64,000 bases of DNA from Inquilinus sp052078665 (GCF_052078665.1 NZ_JBQJIK010000041.1:1-64000), one strand, 5' to 3'. Positions 25,029 to 33,627 are shown, counted from the first letter of the stretch. Program-made: numbers and translations. The notes: generated by a model not told the origin, from the sequence alone.

Positions 25029-25934
25029 ATGACCGCGCCAGCCATTGCCCCCGAGGACACCGGCTACTTCACCGAGGAAAGCTCGGCCGAAATCGTGATC
25101 GGCCGCATGAAGGTCACCGACGCGCGCTTCCGCGAGGTGATGAGCGCGGTGATCCGGCACCTGCACGAGCTGGTGAAGGAGGTCGAGCCGACCAACGACG
25201 AATGGATGGCGGCGATCCAGTTCCTGACCCGGACCGGCCAGATCAGCACCGACTGGCGCCAGGAGTACATCCTGCTGTCCGACACGCTCGGCGTGTCGAT
25301 GCTGGTCGACGCCATCAACAACCGCAAGCCGTCGGGCGCCACCGAGACCACGGTGCTGGGGCCGTTCTACGTCTCCGACGCGCCGCGCTACGAGAACGGG
25401 GCGAACATCTGCCTCGACGGCAAGGGTCAGCCGCTGCTGGTCCGCGGCCGGGTCACCGACACCGAGGGCCGGCCGGTGGCGGGCGCGCTGCTGGATGTCT
25501 GGCAGACCAACGAAGACGGCTTCTACGACGTGCAGCAGAAGGGCGTGCAGCCGGACATGAACCTGCGCGGCGTGTTCCAGACCGACGCCGAGGGCCGCTA
25601 CTGGTTCCGCGCGGTCAAGCCGCGCTTCTACCCGATCCCGAGCGACGGCCCGGTCGGCCAGCTGCTGGAGCGGATGGGCCGACACCCCTACCGGCCCGCC
25701 CATATCCACTTCATCGTCGGGGCCGAGGGCCACGAGCCGATCACCACCCACATCTTCAGCCCGGACTGCCCGTACCTGCACAGCGACGCGGTGTTCGGGG
25801 TGAAGGAGAGCCTGATCGCCGACTACCGGCAGATCGACGACCCCGACCAGGCCGCCAGGCTGGGCCTGCCCAACCCGTTCTGGACGGTGGAGAGCGACTT
25901 CGTCCTGGCGCGGCCGCGGCGATCGGAGAAATGA
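25029..25934 (+). CDS. hydroxyquinol 1,2-dioxygenase (intradiol)
   Basis: A 301-residue non-haem Fe(III) ring-cleavage enzyme. The N-terminal dimerisation domain is followed by the catalytic domain with iron ligands Y166 (DGFYD), Y201 (RFYPIP), H225 and H227 (RPAHIHFIV). ETTVLGPFYVSDAP matches the hydroxyquinol rather than catechol branch. It opens hydroxyquinol to maleylacetate, the substrate of the first gene in the operon. It starts 25 bases after the monooxygenase stop and is the last gene of the cluster. The following 242 bases hold no gene I can support. Confidence 0.92.
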   Translation: MTAPAIAPEDTGYFTEESSAEIVIGRMKVTDARFREVMSAVIRHLHELVKEVEPTNDEWMAAIQFLTRTGQISTDWRQEYILLSDTLGVSMLVDAINNRKPSGATETTVLGPFYVSDAPRYENGANICLDGKGQPLLVRGRVTDTEGRPVAGALLDVWQTNEDGFYDVQQKGVQPDMNLRGVFQTDAEGRYWFRAVKPRFYPIPSDGPVGQLLERMGRHPYRPAHIHFIVGAEGHEPITTHIFSPDCPYLHSDAVFGVKESLIADYRQIDDPDQAARLGLPNPFWTVESDFVLARPRRSEK

Positions 25935-26176
25935 TGGCCTCGGTTCCCGGGGCTTGCTGACCACCGCGGCCGGCAGGAGCTGCCGCTTCGCAAACAGTCC
26001 TCTCTCCGCTCAATACGCGCGACTCCAAGTCGGCGAGCATCGGCTCGCGCAAAGTCCGCCCCTGAGAGGGTCGGAAAGTATCCGGAATTGGCGCTGGCCG
26101 GCCGGGGCGGGAGAGACCCGATCCCAGCCGGCGACACGCGTCCGGCCCAAGGCCCCTGCTCTCGGGAGGAGCTCCC

Positions 26177-27355
26177 TCAGGCGCTCCGCCGGCGCGACGG
26201 ATAGGTGACGTGGGTGAAGCCTGGGATCACCACCTCGGACGGCCGGTTGCCGCAGGCGCAGAGCTGGTCGATGATGTAATGCGCCGCGGCGTTGGAGATC
26301 AGCTGCGCCGGATCCTCCATGACGAAGCGCAGCCGGGTGATGATGGCGCGGCGGTCGTCCGGCGAGCGCACCGCCGGCAGGTCCTGGATCGCCCGGGTCG
26401 CGGCGTCGACCACCGGCGCGGCGTCGACCGCCGGGCGGAAGGCGGGATAGCCCTCGAACATGGCGCGGCCCAGCTCGACGCTGGCCCGGGTGTTCAGCCA
26501 GATCCGGCGGAACTCGCGTTCCAGCGCGGCCAGCTGGGCCGCGTCGCGCAGATCCGCCAGCACGAAGGACGGCGCGTGCGGGGCGATGTAGACCCGCTCC
26601 GGCGGCAGCCGCCGGCCCGAGGCCTGCCACAGCAGGTGGCACATGTTGTTGGTCGGCCAGGTCAGCCCCGCCGTCGGCCGGCCGGAGCGGCCGCTGATCA
26701 GCACCATCGCCCGGCCCCAGTCGAGCTCCTGCGCCTGCAGCCAGCCGATGATGCGGTGGCCGATGTCGAGGAAGGCCAGGGCGAAAGTCGCGGCCATCAT
26801 GTCGTTGATCGGCACCGGCACCTCGACCGACCCGACCGGGTCGAGATAGTTCTGCCGCAGGTGCCCGAAGGTCAGCAGGCTCTCATCGGCCAGGCCCCGT
26901 TGCAGAGTGGCGGTGGTCACGGCGCAGCTGTAGTCGACCAGGTCGGCGATCTTCGCCTCCAGCCCGGCCCAGGCGGCGACGGCGACCGCGTCGCGCCAAT
27001 GCGCCTCGCTGTTGACGGCGCGCACCGCGTCCATCCGGTCGATCAGGCGCAGGGCGTCGGCCCGCCAGCCGGGGTCGCCCAGCTCACGCAGCCGCACGAT
27101 CCAGGGCACGGCGATGCCGAGATGGGACACGCCGGTCAGCTCGATGAAGCCGCGGGTCGAGCGGCGGAAGCTCTCGGTCACCGGCGGCCGGCCGGCGCCG
27201 GGAAACAGGGCGATATCGGTGCCGGTGGCGACCAGCAGCGGGTCGCCGGCGGCCAGCTGCGCCATCCGGTCGGTCAGATGCGCGCCGATGCTGTCCGGGT
27301 CCGAGGTGTAGGCCGTGAACAGCGCGCGGAAATCGGGGTCGGGGGCGTAGGCCAA
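26177..27355 (-). CDS. protein of unknown function, partner of an EAR-propeller protein
   Basis: A 392-residue protein I do not recognise. It is soluble, mostly helical by composition, with no signal peptide. Notable segments are HWRDAVAVAAWAGLEAKIADLVDYS, GRSGRPTAGLTWPTNNMCHLLWQAS and a short C-terminal CACGNRPSEVVIPGFTHVTYP. The start is TTG at 27355, supported by AAGGAG seven bases upstream. It lies 21 bases after the propeller gene on the same strand, so both are probably on one transcript, divergent from an AraC regulator. No catalytic motif is evident; metal-dependent enzyme or binding protein are both possible. Confidence 0.8.
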   Translation of the reverse strand: MAYAPDPDFRALFTAYTSDPDSIGAHLTDRMAQLAAGDPLLVATGTDIALFPGAGRPPVTESFRRSTRGFIELTGVSHLGIAVPWIVRLRELGDPGWRADALRLIDRMDAVRAVNSEAHWRDAVAVAAWAGLEAKIADLVDYSCAVTTATLQRGLADESLLTFGHLRQNYLDPVGSVEVPVPINDMMAATFALAFLDIGHRIIGWLQAQELDWGRAMVLISGRSGRPTAGLTWPTNNMCHLLWQASGRRLPPERVYIAPHAPSFVLADLRDAAQLAALEREFRRIWLNTRASVELGRAMFEGYPAFRPAVDAAPVVDAATRAIQDLPAVRSPDDRRAIITRLRFVMEDPAQLISNAAAHYIIDQLCACGNRPSEVVIPGFTHVTYPSRRRSA

Positions 27356-27376
27356 GGGCAGCTCCTTCCGGGCCGG

Positions 27377-28489
27377 TCACAGCGCCAGCCGGTAGATCAC
27401 GGTGTCCTGGCGGAAGCGGATGTCCGGGGTCAGGCTGTTCGACACGGCCAGGAAACGCTGCCCGTCCGCCTCGAAGGCGGCGGCGTCGGTGCCGCCGAAG
27501 GTCGGGAACTCCCCGGCCAGCACGAAGCCGTCGCCGTCCCAGCGATGGATCTGGGACATCAGGTCGGTCTTCGGCGCCGCGGGCGACCCCTGGATGAAGC
27601 AGATGCGGACGAGGTACAGGCCGGACCCGGTGTGGATCAGCTCGAACTCGCGGCCGCCCGGCCCGCCCAGGCTGTGATGCGGCTCGAACCGGCGGCCGTC
27701 CCAGCGATGCAGCACGGAGTCGCCGGCGATGTTGGCGAAGGCCAGCCAGGCGCCGCCATCGGCCTCGAAGAAGCGGAAGGCGCGGCCGCTCAGATTGGCG
27801 AAGTCCTGGACCGGCACGAAGGCGCCGTCTGCCCAGCGGTACAGGCGCGACGGGCTGGTGTGGTCGGCATAGGCCAGGAAGCGCTGGCCCTCGAGCTCGA
27901 AGAACTCCCAGTTGTAGCCCCAGCCGCCTTCCAGCGTCTGGAACTCGACGAAGCGCGCGCCGTCCCATTCCAGGATGCAGGACTGCCGCGGATGGCGCGC
28001 CGCGATACCGTCCAGCGTCACGCCCTGGGCCAGGGCCAGGAAGTGCCGGCCGTCGAAGGTGAAATGGTGCCACTGCTTGGCGGCGAAGGCCGGGATCGAC
28101 TGGAACGGCTCCCAGGCCCCGCCGGCCCGGCGGTAGATCACGGCCTGGGTGTTCAGGTCGTAGGGGCCGCGGCCGGTGCGGATCCCGGCAGTGGCCAGGA
28201 ACCGGTCCTCGCCGATGGCGAAGGCCAGCACGTCCTCGCCGCCGGGCAGGGGCAGCCGGCCGCCCTGCTCGAACCGTCCGTCGCGCCAGCGGAACAGCAG
28301 CAGGTCGGTGTCGCTGTCGCCGCCGTTCATGTGCGCCGGCTGGCCGGGCAGGTCCAGGGCCATCTGCGGCACCGCCAGGTGCAGGGCGCCGTCGACGGTG
28401 ACGGGCAGCACGGCCCGGGCGCCGGAGGTGGCCAGCCGCTGATACGGCACCAGAAGGCCGCCGGCGACGGCAGGTGTGGTTTCGGTCAT
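27377..28489 (-). CDS. seven-bladed EAR/EPTP-repeat beta-propeller protein
   Basis: A 370-residue protein built from about seven repeats of roughly 45-50 residues. Each has the pattern of a short strand ending in RFLAxA-like residues, a variable loop, then IYRW-DG-xFxxxQxLP. Examples are DRFLATAG...VIYRRAGGAWEPFQSIP, RHFLALAQ...CILEWDGARFVEFQTL, QRFLAYAD...RLYRWADGAFVPVQDF. This matches epitempin (EAR/EPTP) repeats, best known from vertebrate LGI1 and TSPEAR. There is no signal peptide, so it appears cytoplasmic. GGAG precedes the ATG at 28489. It is followed by the unknown 392-residue gene; a binding or scaffold role is likely. Confidence 0.8.
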   Translation of the reverse strand: MTETTPAVAGGLLVPYQRLATSGARAVLPVTVDGALHLAVPQMALDLPGQPAHMNGGDSDTDLLLFRWRDGRFEQGGRLPLPGGEDVLAFAIGEDRFLATAGIRTGRGPYDLNTQAVIYRRAGGAWEPFQSIPAFAAKQWHHFTFDGRHFLALAQGVTLDGIAARHPRQSCILEWDGARFVEFQTLEGGWGYNWEFFELEGQRFLAYADHTSPSRLYRWADGAFVPVQDFANLSGRAFRFFEADGGAWLAFANIAGDSVLHRWDGRRFEPHHSLGGPGGREFELIHTGSGLYLVRICFIQGSPAAPKTDLMSQIHRWDGDGFVLAGEFPTFGGTDAAAFEADGQRFLAVSNSLTPDIRFRQDTVIYRLAL

Positions 28490-28521
28490 GCCGGCTCCAG
28501 ATCGTCCGTTCATGGGGCACA

Positions 28522-28549
28522 ATAACGCCGGCGACGGCCTTGCCGTTAT
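28522..28549. promoter_or_regulatory. inverted repeat between the propeller operon and its AraC gene
   Basis: ATAACG (28522-28527) and CGTTAT (28544-28549) form a dyad in the divergent gap. TATAGT (28554-28559) could be a -10 for the AraC gene starting at 28588. The role is inferred from position. Confidence 0.4.
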
Positions 28550-28587
28550 CCGCTATAGTGCAAAAAATATCGCGTTTGGGCCAAAGC

Positions 28588-29325
28588 ATGACGATCGAGA
28601 CCTTTCAGGTGGAGCGCTTCCGCGACGACGCCCGGCGCGAGGTGCTGCCCCATGCCCATGACCGCGGGCAGTTCACCTGCGTCCTGTCCGGCGTCGTCAG
28701 CCAGGAGACCGAGGACGGCCTTTGGGTCGTGCCGCGGCAGCGCCTGGTCTGGATTCCGCCGCGCACCATCCATGCGGCGCGGTCGAAGGGACCGGTCGAG
28801 GGGTGGCTGGCCTGGGCTCCCGCCCGCTACGCCCGGCAGCTGCCCGACCAAGTCTGCGTGCTCCGCACCTCCGCCCTGCTGCTGGCGGCGCTGGAGCGGC
28901 TGACCGAGCTGCCTGAGGCGGATGGGCCGGCGGCCGATCTGCTGTCGCAGGTCATCCTGCTCGAGCTCGGCCAGGCCGAGGCGGAGGGGCTGGAGATCCC
29001 GCTGCCGCGCTCGCCCCGGCTGCGGGCGATCGCCGAAGGGCTGCTGGAGGCGCCGGCCGATGGCGGCGGGCTGGCGGAGTGGGCCCGGGCGGCGGCGATG
29101 TCGACCCGCTCCTTCACCCGCCATTTCGAGCGCGAGACCGGCACCAGCTTCGCCGATTGGCGCCGCCGGGTGAGCGCCCGGCGGGCGATCGACCTGCTGT
29201 CGGCGGGCGAGAGCGTGTCGGCGGTGGCGCTGGCGCTGGGATATGAATCCGTCAGCGCCTTCATCGCCATGTTCAAGCGGCTCTACGGCCAGCCGCCGGC
29301 GAAGTTCCTGGCCGGGCGGGGCTGA
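28588..29325 (+). CDS. AraC-family regulator with N-terminal cupin
   Basis: A 245-residue regulator. The N-terminal cupin-like arm (REVLPHAHDRGQFTCVLSGVVSQET, VVPRQRLVWIPPRTIHAARS) senses a small molecule. The C-terminal AraC domain (about 150-245) includes LAEWARAAAMSTRSFTRHFERETG and VSAVALALGYESVSAFIAMFKRLYGQPPAKF. It is divergent from the propeller operon with 98 bp between starts, so it is the likely regulator of that operon. The ligand is unknown. Confidence 0.9.
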   Translation: MTIETFQVERFRDDARREVLPHAHDRGQFTCVLSGVVSQETEDGLWVVPRQRLVWIPPRTIHAARSKGPVEGWLAWAPARYARQLPDQVCVLRTSALLLAALERLTELPEADGPAADLLSQVILLELGQAEAEGLEIPLPRSPRLRAIAEGLLEAPADGGGLAEWARAAAMSTRSFTRHFERETGTSFADWRRRVSARRAIDLLSAGESVSAVALALGYESVSAFIAMFKRLYGQPPAKFLAGRG

Positions 29326-29338
29326 GCACCGGCTCCGG

Positions 29339-30256
29339 TCACTCCGGGTCCCCGGCCGCGCGCTCGGCGGCCAGGATCGCCAGCGCCATGCGGCGGAAGG
29401 CGGCGACGCGGGCATTCGCCTCGCCGATGCGGGAGGCCAGGAGCACCTCGGTCACCGCATCGGCATCGGCCAGCGGCCGGAACAGGATGTTCGGGATGCT
29501 GATGTGCTGCAGGCCGGACGGCACGATGGCAATGCCCAGGCCGGTCGCCGCCAGGCCGATCAGGGTCGAGGCCTCCTGCGCCTCCTGGACGATCCGGGGC
29601 GCGAAGCCGCGCCGGGCGCACAGCCCGATGATCTGGTCGTAGATGCCGACGCCGGCCTGGCGCGGATAGAAGATGAAGGCCTCGTCGCGCAGATCCGCGA
29701 TCTCCAGCTCGGACCGTTCGCCCAGCCGGTGGCCGCGATGCATCGCCACCACCAGCGCGTCGGTCACCAGCCGGGTCAGGGTGAGGTCCGACGCCTGGTG
29801 CGACACCGGCTTGCGGACGATGCCGACATCGAGGTCGCGGGCCTGCAGCGCGCCCAGCTGGCTGCCCGAGGGCAGCTCGCGCAGCAGCAGGCGGACATTC
29901 GGATGGGCGCTGCGGAACTGCGAGATCAGCCGCGGGAAGAAGGACAGCAGCGACGAGGCCGGGGTGAAGCCGATGCGCAGCTGCCCGGCCTCGCCGCTGA
30001 CCAGGTCCTGGATCACGGCCCGGCTCTGCTCGACCCGGCCCAGGATGGCGGCGGCGTCGGCCTGCAGCACCGCGCCGATCTCGGTCAGCGCCACGCGCCG
30101 CTGGGTGCGGTGGAACAGCGGCCCGCCCAGCTCCCGCTCCAGCGCCTGGATCGCCAGGCTCAGCGGCGCCTGGGTGATGTGCAGCCGCTCCGCCGCCCGG
30201 CGAAAGTGCAGCTCTTCGGCCAGCACCGTGAAATAGCGCAGCTGTCGCAGGTCCAT
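29339..30256 (-). CDS. LysR-family transcriptional regulator
   Basis: A 305-residue regulator. The N-terminal winged helix-turn-helix has RQLRYFTVLAEELHFRRAAERLHITQAPLS. The effector domain follows from about residue 90 (LRIGFTPASSLLSFFPRLI). It belongs to the BenM/CatR-like subgroup by the LHFRRAAERLHITQ-PLS pattern, typical of aromatic/keto-acid catabolic control. It is divergent from the HpaI-lactonase-MFS operon, its likely target, and its start codon lies inside a LysR-type box. Confidence 0.9.
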   Translation of the reverse strand: MDLRQLRYFTVLAEELHFRRAAERLHITQAPLSLAIQALERELGGPLFHRTQRRVALTEIGAVLQADAAAILGRVEQSRAVIQDLVSGEAGQLRIGFTPASSLLSFFPRLISQFRSAHPNVRLLLRELPSGSQLGALQARDLDVGIVRKPVSHQASDLTLTRLVTDALVVAMHRGHRLGERSELEIADLRDEAFIFYPRQAGVGIYDQIIGLCARRGFAPRIVQEAQEASTLIGLAATGLGIAIVPSGLQHISIPNILFRPLADADAVTEVLLASRIGEANARVAAFRRMALAILAAERAAGDPE

Positions 30257-30278
30257 TGATTTACAAAACCCATCAATG
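30254..30278. promoter_or_regulatory. LysR-type operator (perfect dyad around T-N11-A)
   Basis: CATTGAT (30254-30260), an 11-base spacer, and ATCAATG (30272-30278) form a perfect 7-bp-arm dyad with the LysR T-N11-A core. It overlaps the regulator's own ATG (30254-30256 on the minus strand), so it would serve both autoregulation and activation of the divergent operon. GATAAT at 30286-30291 is a possible -10 for the operon. Confidence 0.7.
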
Positions 30279-30375
30279 ACGGATCGATAATGAATTAGCG
30301 CAAATCGTTCTCCGGTCGCAACATCAAGCCATCAAAGCTGCGGCTAGAGGGCCGGGCAGGGTCGGGAGGAAGCGG

Positions 30376-31197
30376 ATGGTCGTCGTTCCAGCGCAGGACG
30401 CTGCCGACGCCGGCACCGGGGTGCTGGAAGGGCTGGCCGCCGGGCGGCCGGCATTGGGGGTCGGCGTGCGCCATGCCCGCACCGCCGATGTGGCACGCAT
30501 GGCCCGCGGCGCCGGCTACGACGTGCTGTGGATCGATCTTGAGCACAGCGCCATGCCGATCGACGCCGCCGCCCAGATCGCCGCCACCGCGACCGATCTC
30601 GGCCTCGAAGCCTGGGTGCGGGTGCCGGAGCGCGACTGCGGCACCATCGGCCGGCTGCTCGACGGCGGCGCCAGCGGCATCATCATGCCGCGGGTGGAGA
30701 CGGCGGAGGAGGCCAGGCGCGTCGTCGACGCCGCCCGCTTCCCGCCGCGCGGCCAGCGCTCGCAGCTGGCCCTGCTGCCGCAGAACGGCTTCCGGCGGCT
30801 GCCGGCGGCGGAGCTGATGCGCCGCGCCGACCGCGCCACCAGCGTGCACATCCTGCTCGAAAGCGCGGCCGGCATCGCCCAGGCCGATGCCATCGCCGCG
30901 CTGGACGGGGTCGACATTCTGCATGTCGGGCTGAACGACCTGTCGGTCGATCTCGGCCATGTCGGCGATGTCCGCCACCCGGCGCTGACCGAGTGCTGCG
31001 CCCGGGTCGCCGCGGCCGCGGCGCGGCACGGCAAGCTGGCCGCCGTCGGCGGGGTCGCCGGGGCCGACCACTATCGCGACCTGCTGGCCGCCGGCATGGC
31101 GCCGCTGATCCTCGCCGCCATCGACACCGACATCCTCGCCACCGGCCTGGCCCAGCGGGCGCAGGACTGGCGCCAGCAGCTTGCGGAGCGGAGCTGA
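30376..31197 (+). CDS. HpcH/HpaI-family class II aldolase
   Basis: A 273-residue TIM-barrel lyase. Visible family residues are the base/ligand region WIDLEHSAM, the arginine of VRVPERD, the metal ligands in the GIIMPRVETAEEA and GLNDLSVDLGH segments, and PPRGQRS. Enzymes of this family split 4-hydroxy-2-oxo acids to pyruvate plus an aldehyde using a divalent metal. Here it is the first gene after the LysR box and sits 3 bases before a lactonase-like hydrolase. The substrate is not predictable. Confidence 0.87.
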   Translation: MVVVPAQDAADAGTGVLEGLAAGRPALGVGVRHARTADVARMARGAGYDVLWIDLEHSAMPIDAAAQIAATATDLGLEAWVRVPERDCGTIGRLLDGGASGIIMPRVETAEEARRVVDAARFPPRGQRSQLALLPQNGFRRLPAAELMRRADRATSVHILLESAAGIAQADAIAALDGVDILHVGLNDLSVDLGHVGDVRHPALTECCARVAAAAARHGKLAAVGGVAGADHYRDLLAAGMAPLILAAIDTDILATGLAQRAQDWRQQLAERS

Positions 31198-31200
31198 CCG

Positions 31201-32091
31201 ATGAGCACCCTGACCGACGAGATCCTGACCTCGCTGCCGCTGCGGCCGGCCGAAACCAACCAGCGGCCCGTCTTCGACGTGCCGGCCGGCGCCTGCGACG
31301 GGCACATGCATGTGTTCGGCCCGGAAGAGACCTATCCGCGCGTGCCCCGGCCGCACTACACCCTGCCGGACGGCACGCTGGCGCAGTATCGGCGGCTGAT
31401 GCCGGTGCTGGGGCTGGAGCGCTTCGTCATCGTCCAGCCCAGCTTCTACGGCACCGACAATGCCTGCCTGCTCGACGCGCTGGCGGCGGCCGGCGACGCG
31501 GCGCGCGGCGTGGTGATGGTCGAGCCCGACATCGCCGATGCCGAGCTCGACCGCTTCCACCGCCTCGGGGTCCGGGCCGTGCGGCTTGACCTGTTCAAGC
31601 GCGCGGCCCTGCCGCTCGACCAGATCCAGGCTTACATCACGGCGATGGCCGGCCGGGTCGCGCGCCTGGGCTGGCACCTGCAATTCTACGCCCCGGGCCG
31701 GGTCGTGCGCGACCTGTTGGGCTTCCTCCGCACGCTCGAGGCCGATTTCGTCATCGATCACATGGGCTACATGCTGGAGGAGGACGGGCTGACCCAGGCG
31801 GATTTCGCCCGGCTGCTCGACCTGATGCGCCACGGCCGGTGCTGGCTGAAGCTCAGCGGCCCCTACCGCATCGCCAAGGCCCGCGGCTACGCTGTGGTGG
31901 AGCCCCTGGCCAAGGCCATCCTCAAGGCCGCGCCGGACCGGGCGCTGTGGGGATCGGACTGGCCGCACATTCCGGATTCGGGGCGGGACACCGGCGAGCT
32001 GCTGAACCTGCTCGCGGTCTGGGCTCCCGACCCGGCGGTGCGGCGGCTGGTCCTGGTCGAGACGCCGCAGCGCCTGTTCGGCTTCGGCTGA
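31201..32091 (+). CDS. amidohydrolase-family lactonase, 2-pyrone-4,6-dicarboxylate lactonase-like
   Basis: A 296-residue TIM-barrel hydrolase. The HxH motif is in CDGHMHVFGP, followed by the YPRVPRPHYTLP segment seen in pyrone-dicarboxylate lactonase (LigI) and sulfomuconolactonase relatives. DHMGYM and the late aspartate in WGSDWPHIPDSG complete the set. It would hydrolyse a lactone from an aromatic or sugar-acid pathway. It is tightly linked to the aldolase upstream and the aromatic-acid-type MFS transporter downstream, supporting an aromatic-acid role. Confidence 0.82.
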   Translation: MSTLTDEILTSLPLRPAETNQRPVFDVPAGACDGHMHVFGPEETYPRVPRPHYTLPDGTLAQYRRLMPVLGLERFVIVQPSFYGTDNACLLDALAAAGDAARGVVMVEPDIADAELDRFHRLGVRAVRLDLFKRAALPLDQIQAYITAMAGRVARLGWHLQFYAPGRVVRDLLGFLRTLEADFVIDHMGYMLEEDGLTQADFARLLDLMRHGRCWLKLSGPYRIAKARGYAVVEPLAKAILKAAPDRALWGSDWPHIPDSGRDTGELLNLLAVWAPDPAVRRLVLVETPQRLFGFG

Positions 32092-32134
32092 GCCGGCGGT
32101 AGCGACACCAAGAGAACCACAGGGGGAGGACACC

Positions 32135-33364
32135 ATGCTTGTGCAAGACGGAACACCCGCGCTGGGCGCCGCTTTCGCCGGCTTCCGGGCCCGCGCGGTG
32201 GTCATCTGCTTCATCATCGCCATGGTCGACGGCTACGACACGCTGATGATGTCCTTCATCGCCCCGGTCCTGGTCCGCGACTGGGGCCTGTCGCCGGTCG
32301 AGATGGGGCAGATCTTCGGCATCGGCTATGCCGGCGCGGTGGTCGGCAGCTTCCTGATGGGGCCGGCCGCCGACCGGTTCGGCCGCCGCCTGGTGCTGGT
32401 CGCGGCTCTCGCCCTCGCCGCCGCGGGCACTTTGCTCTGTTCGGTGGCGGACACGCCGGCCGAGCTGATGCTGTTCCGCTTCGTCGCCGCCATCGGCCTC
32501 GGCGGGGCGATGCCGGCGATCGTCGTGCTGACCGCCGAGCACACCGCGCCGGAGCGGCGCAGCGGCATGGTCACGCTGATGTTCGTCGGCTTCCCGCTGG
32601 GCGCCGTCCTGGGCGGCGCGATCACCGCGGCGCTGCTGCATCTCGGCTGGCGGGCGATCTTCGTCGGCGGCGGCGTCGCCGCCCTGCTGGTCCTGCCGCT
32701 GGCGCTGCTGATCCCGGAGACGCTGTCGCGCCACGACGAGGCGCACCGGCCGCAGGGCGGCATCGCCGCCTCCCTGTCCGGCCAGTTCGGCGAGGGGCGG
32801 CTGCCGGCGGTGCTGGCGATCTGGGCCGGCGTGTTCTCGATCCTGCTGCTCAGCTATTTCCTGATCAGCTGGACCCCGACCGTGCTGGTCCAGGCCGGCC
32901 TGTCGCCCCAGCGCGCGGCGATCGGCGGGGTGCTGCTCAATGCCGGCGGCATCGTCGGGGCGATCGGCCTGTCCTTCCTGATCAACCGCTTCGGGCCGTT
33001 CCGGCCGGTGGCCGCGCTGGTGGCGGCCGGCGCCGTGCTGGTGGTGCTGATGGGGCAGAATGTCGGGGCGTCGGTGGCGATGGTGGCCGTCGTGGTCGCG
33101 ACCGGCGCCTGCATCATCGGCGGGCAGTTGAACATTCCGGCCATGGCCGTGCGGCTGTTCCCGCAGGCGGTGCGTGGCGCCGGCGTCGCCTGGGCCATGG
33201 GGATCGGCCGGGTCGGCTCGATCATCGGGCCGATGCTGGGCGGCATCCTGCTGGCCGCCGATCTCGGCTGGCCGACGCTGTTCCTGATCGCCGCCGCGCC
33301 GGCGCTGGTCGCCGCGCTGGCCTTCCTGGTCGCCGACCGGGTCCGGCCGCGGTCGGGCAGCTGA
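32135..33364 (+). CDS. MFS transporter, aromatic acid:H+ symporter (AAHS/PcaK) family
   Basis: A 409-residue inner-membrane transporter with 12 predicted helices. The AAHS signature DGYDT lies in helix 1 (AMVDGYDTLMMSFIAPVL), and the loop 2-3 motif GPAADRFGRR is canonical MFS. Members carry 4-hydroxybenzoate, protocatechuate and related acids. Last gene of the LysR-linked operon and presumably imports its substrate. GGGGGAGGA precedes the ATG. A strong hairpin follows the stop codon. Confidence 0.9.
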   Translation: MLVQDGTPALGAAFAGFRARAVVICFIIAMVDGYDTLMMSFIAPVLVRDWGLSPVEMGQIFGIGYAGAVVGSFLMGPAADRFGRRLVLVAALALAAAGTLLCSVADTPAELMLFRFVAAIGLGGAMPAIVVLTAEHTAPERRSGMVTLMFVGFPLGAVLGGAITAALLHLGWRAIFVGGGVAALLVLPLALLIPETLSRHDEAHRPQGGIAASLSGQFGEGRLPAVLAIWAGVFSILLLSYFLISWTPTVLVQAGLSPQRAAIGGVLLNAGGIVGAIGLSFLINRFGPFRPVAALVAAGAVLVVLMGQNVGASVAMVAVVVATGACIIGGQLNIPAMAVRLFPQAVRGAGVAWAMGIGRVGSIIGPMLGGILLAADLGWPTLFLIAAAPALVAALAFLVADRVRPRSGS

Positions 33365-33369
33365 TCACG

Positions 33370-33400
33370 GGCCCGGCGGGACCGTCAGTCCCGCCGGGCC
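33370..33400. terminator. hairpin between convergent MFS and zinc-ribbon genes
   Basis: A perfect 13-bp stem, GGCCCGGCGGGAC (33370-33382) with GTCCCGCCGGGCC (33388-33400), has a 5-base loop. It starts 6 bases after the MFS stop and includes the last codons of the opposing zinc-ribbon gene. There is no T-run, so it is a bidirectional structure of uncertain strength. Confidence 0.6.
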
Positions 33401-33627
33401 GCCTGCAGCTCGATCCGGCAGGCGGTCTCCGAGCCGCAGCCGGTGCAGCGCAAGGCCAGCTCCAGCCGCAGCAGCCTTGCATCCCGGCCGAAGCGCTGGA
33501 TCAGCCGCCGGCGATCCAGCTGCCGCTTGCGGTTGCACTTCCCGCACTTTGCCACGATGGCGGTGCCGGAGGAGATGTCGGACAGCCGGAGGCCGATCTC
33601 CCAATTGTCCTGGATGCGCTCCCTCAC
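33385..33627 (-). CDS. small zinc-ribbon-like protein (80 aa), second gene of an SOS-box operon
   Basis: An 80-residue basic protein with two CxxC knuckles, CGKC (near residue 28) and CTGC (near residue 61), 30 residues apart, a small zinc-ribbon pattern. The segment RLSDISSGTAIVAKCGKCNRKRQ begins the domain. No enzymatic motif is present; nucleic-acid or protein binding is plausible. The start is GTG at 33627, which overlaps the stop of the 39-codon gene upstream (GTGA), so translation is coupled. The promoter region 150 bases upstream carries a perfect alphaproteobacterial SOS box. Confidence 0.75.
   Translation of the reverse strand: MRERIQDNWEIGLRLSDISSGTAIVAKCGKCNRKRQLDRRRLIQRFGRDARLLRLELALRCTGCGSETACRIELQAARRD

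Noticed and set aside
26210..28525. 771-codon open frame antisense to the propeller operon
   Set aside because: Low-complexity composition and no ribosome site; the minus-strand genes have clear repeats, starts and spacing.
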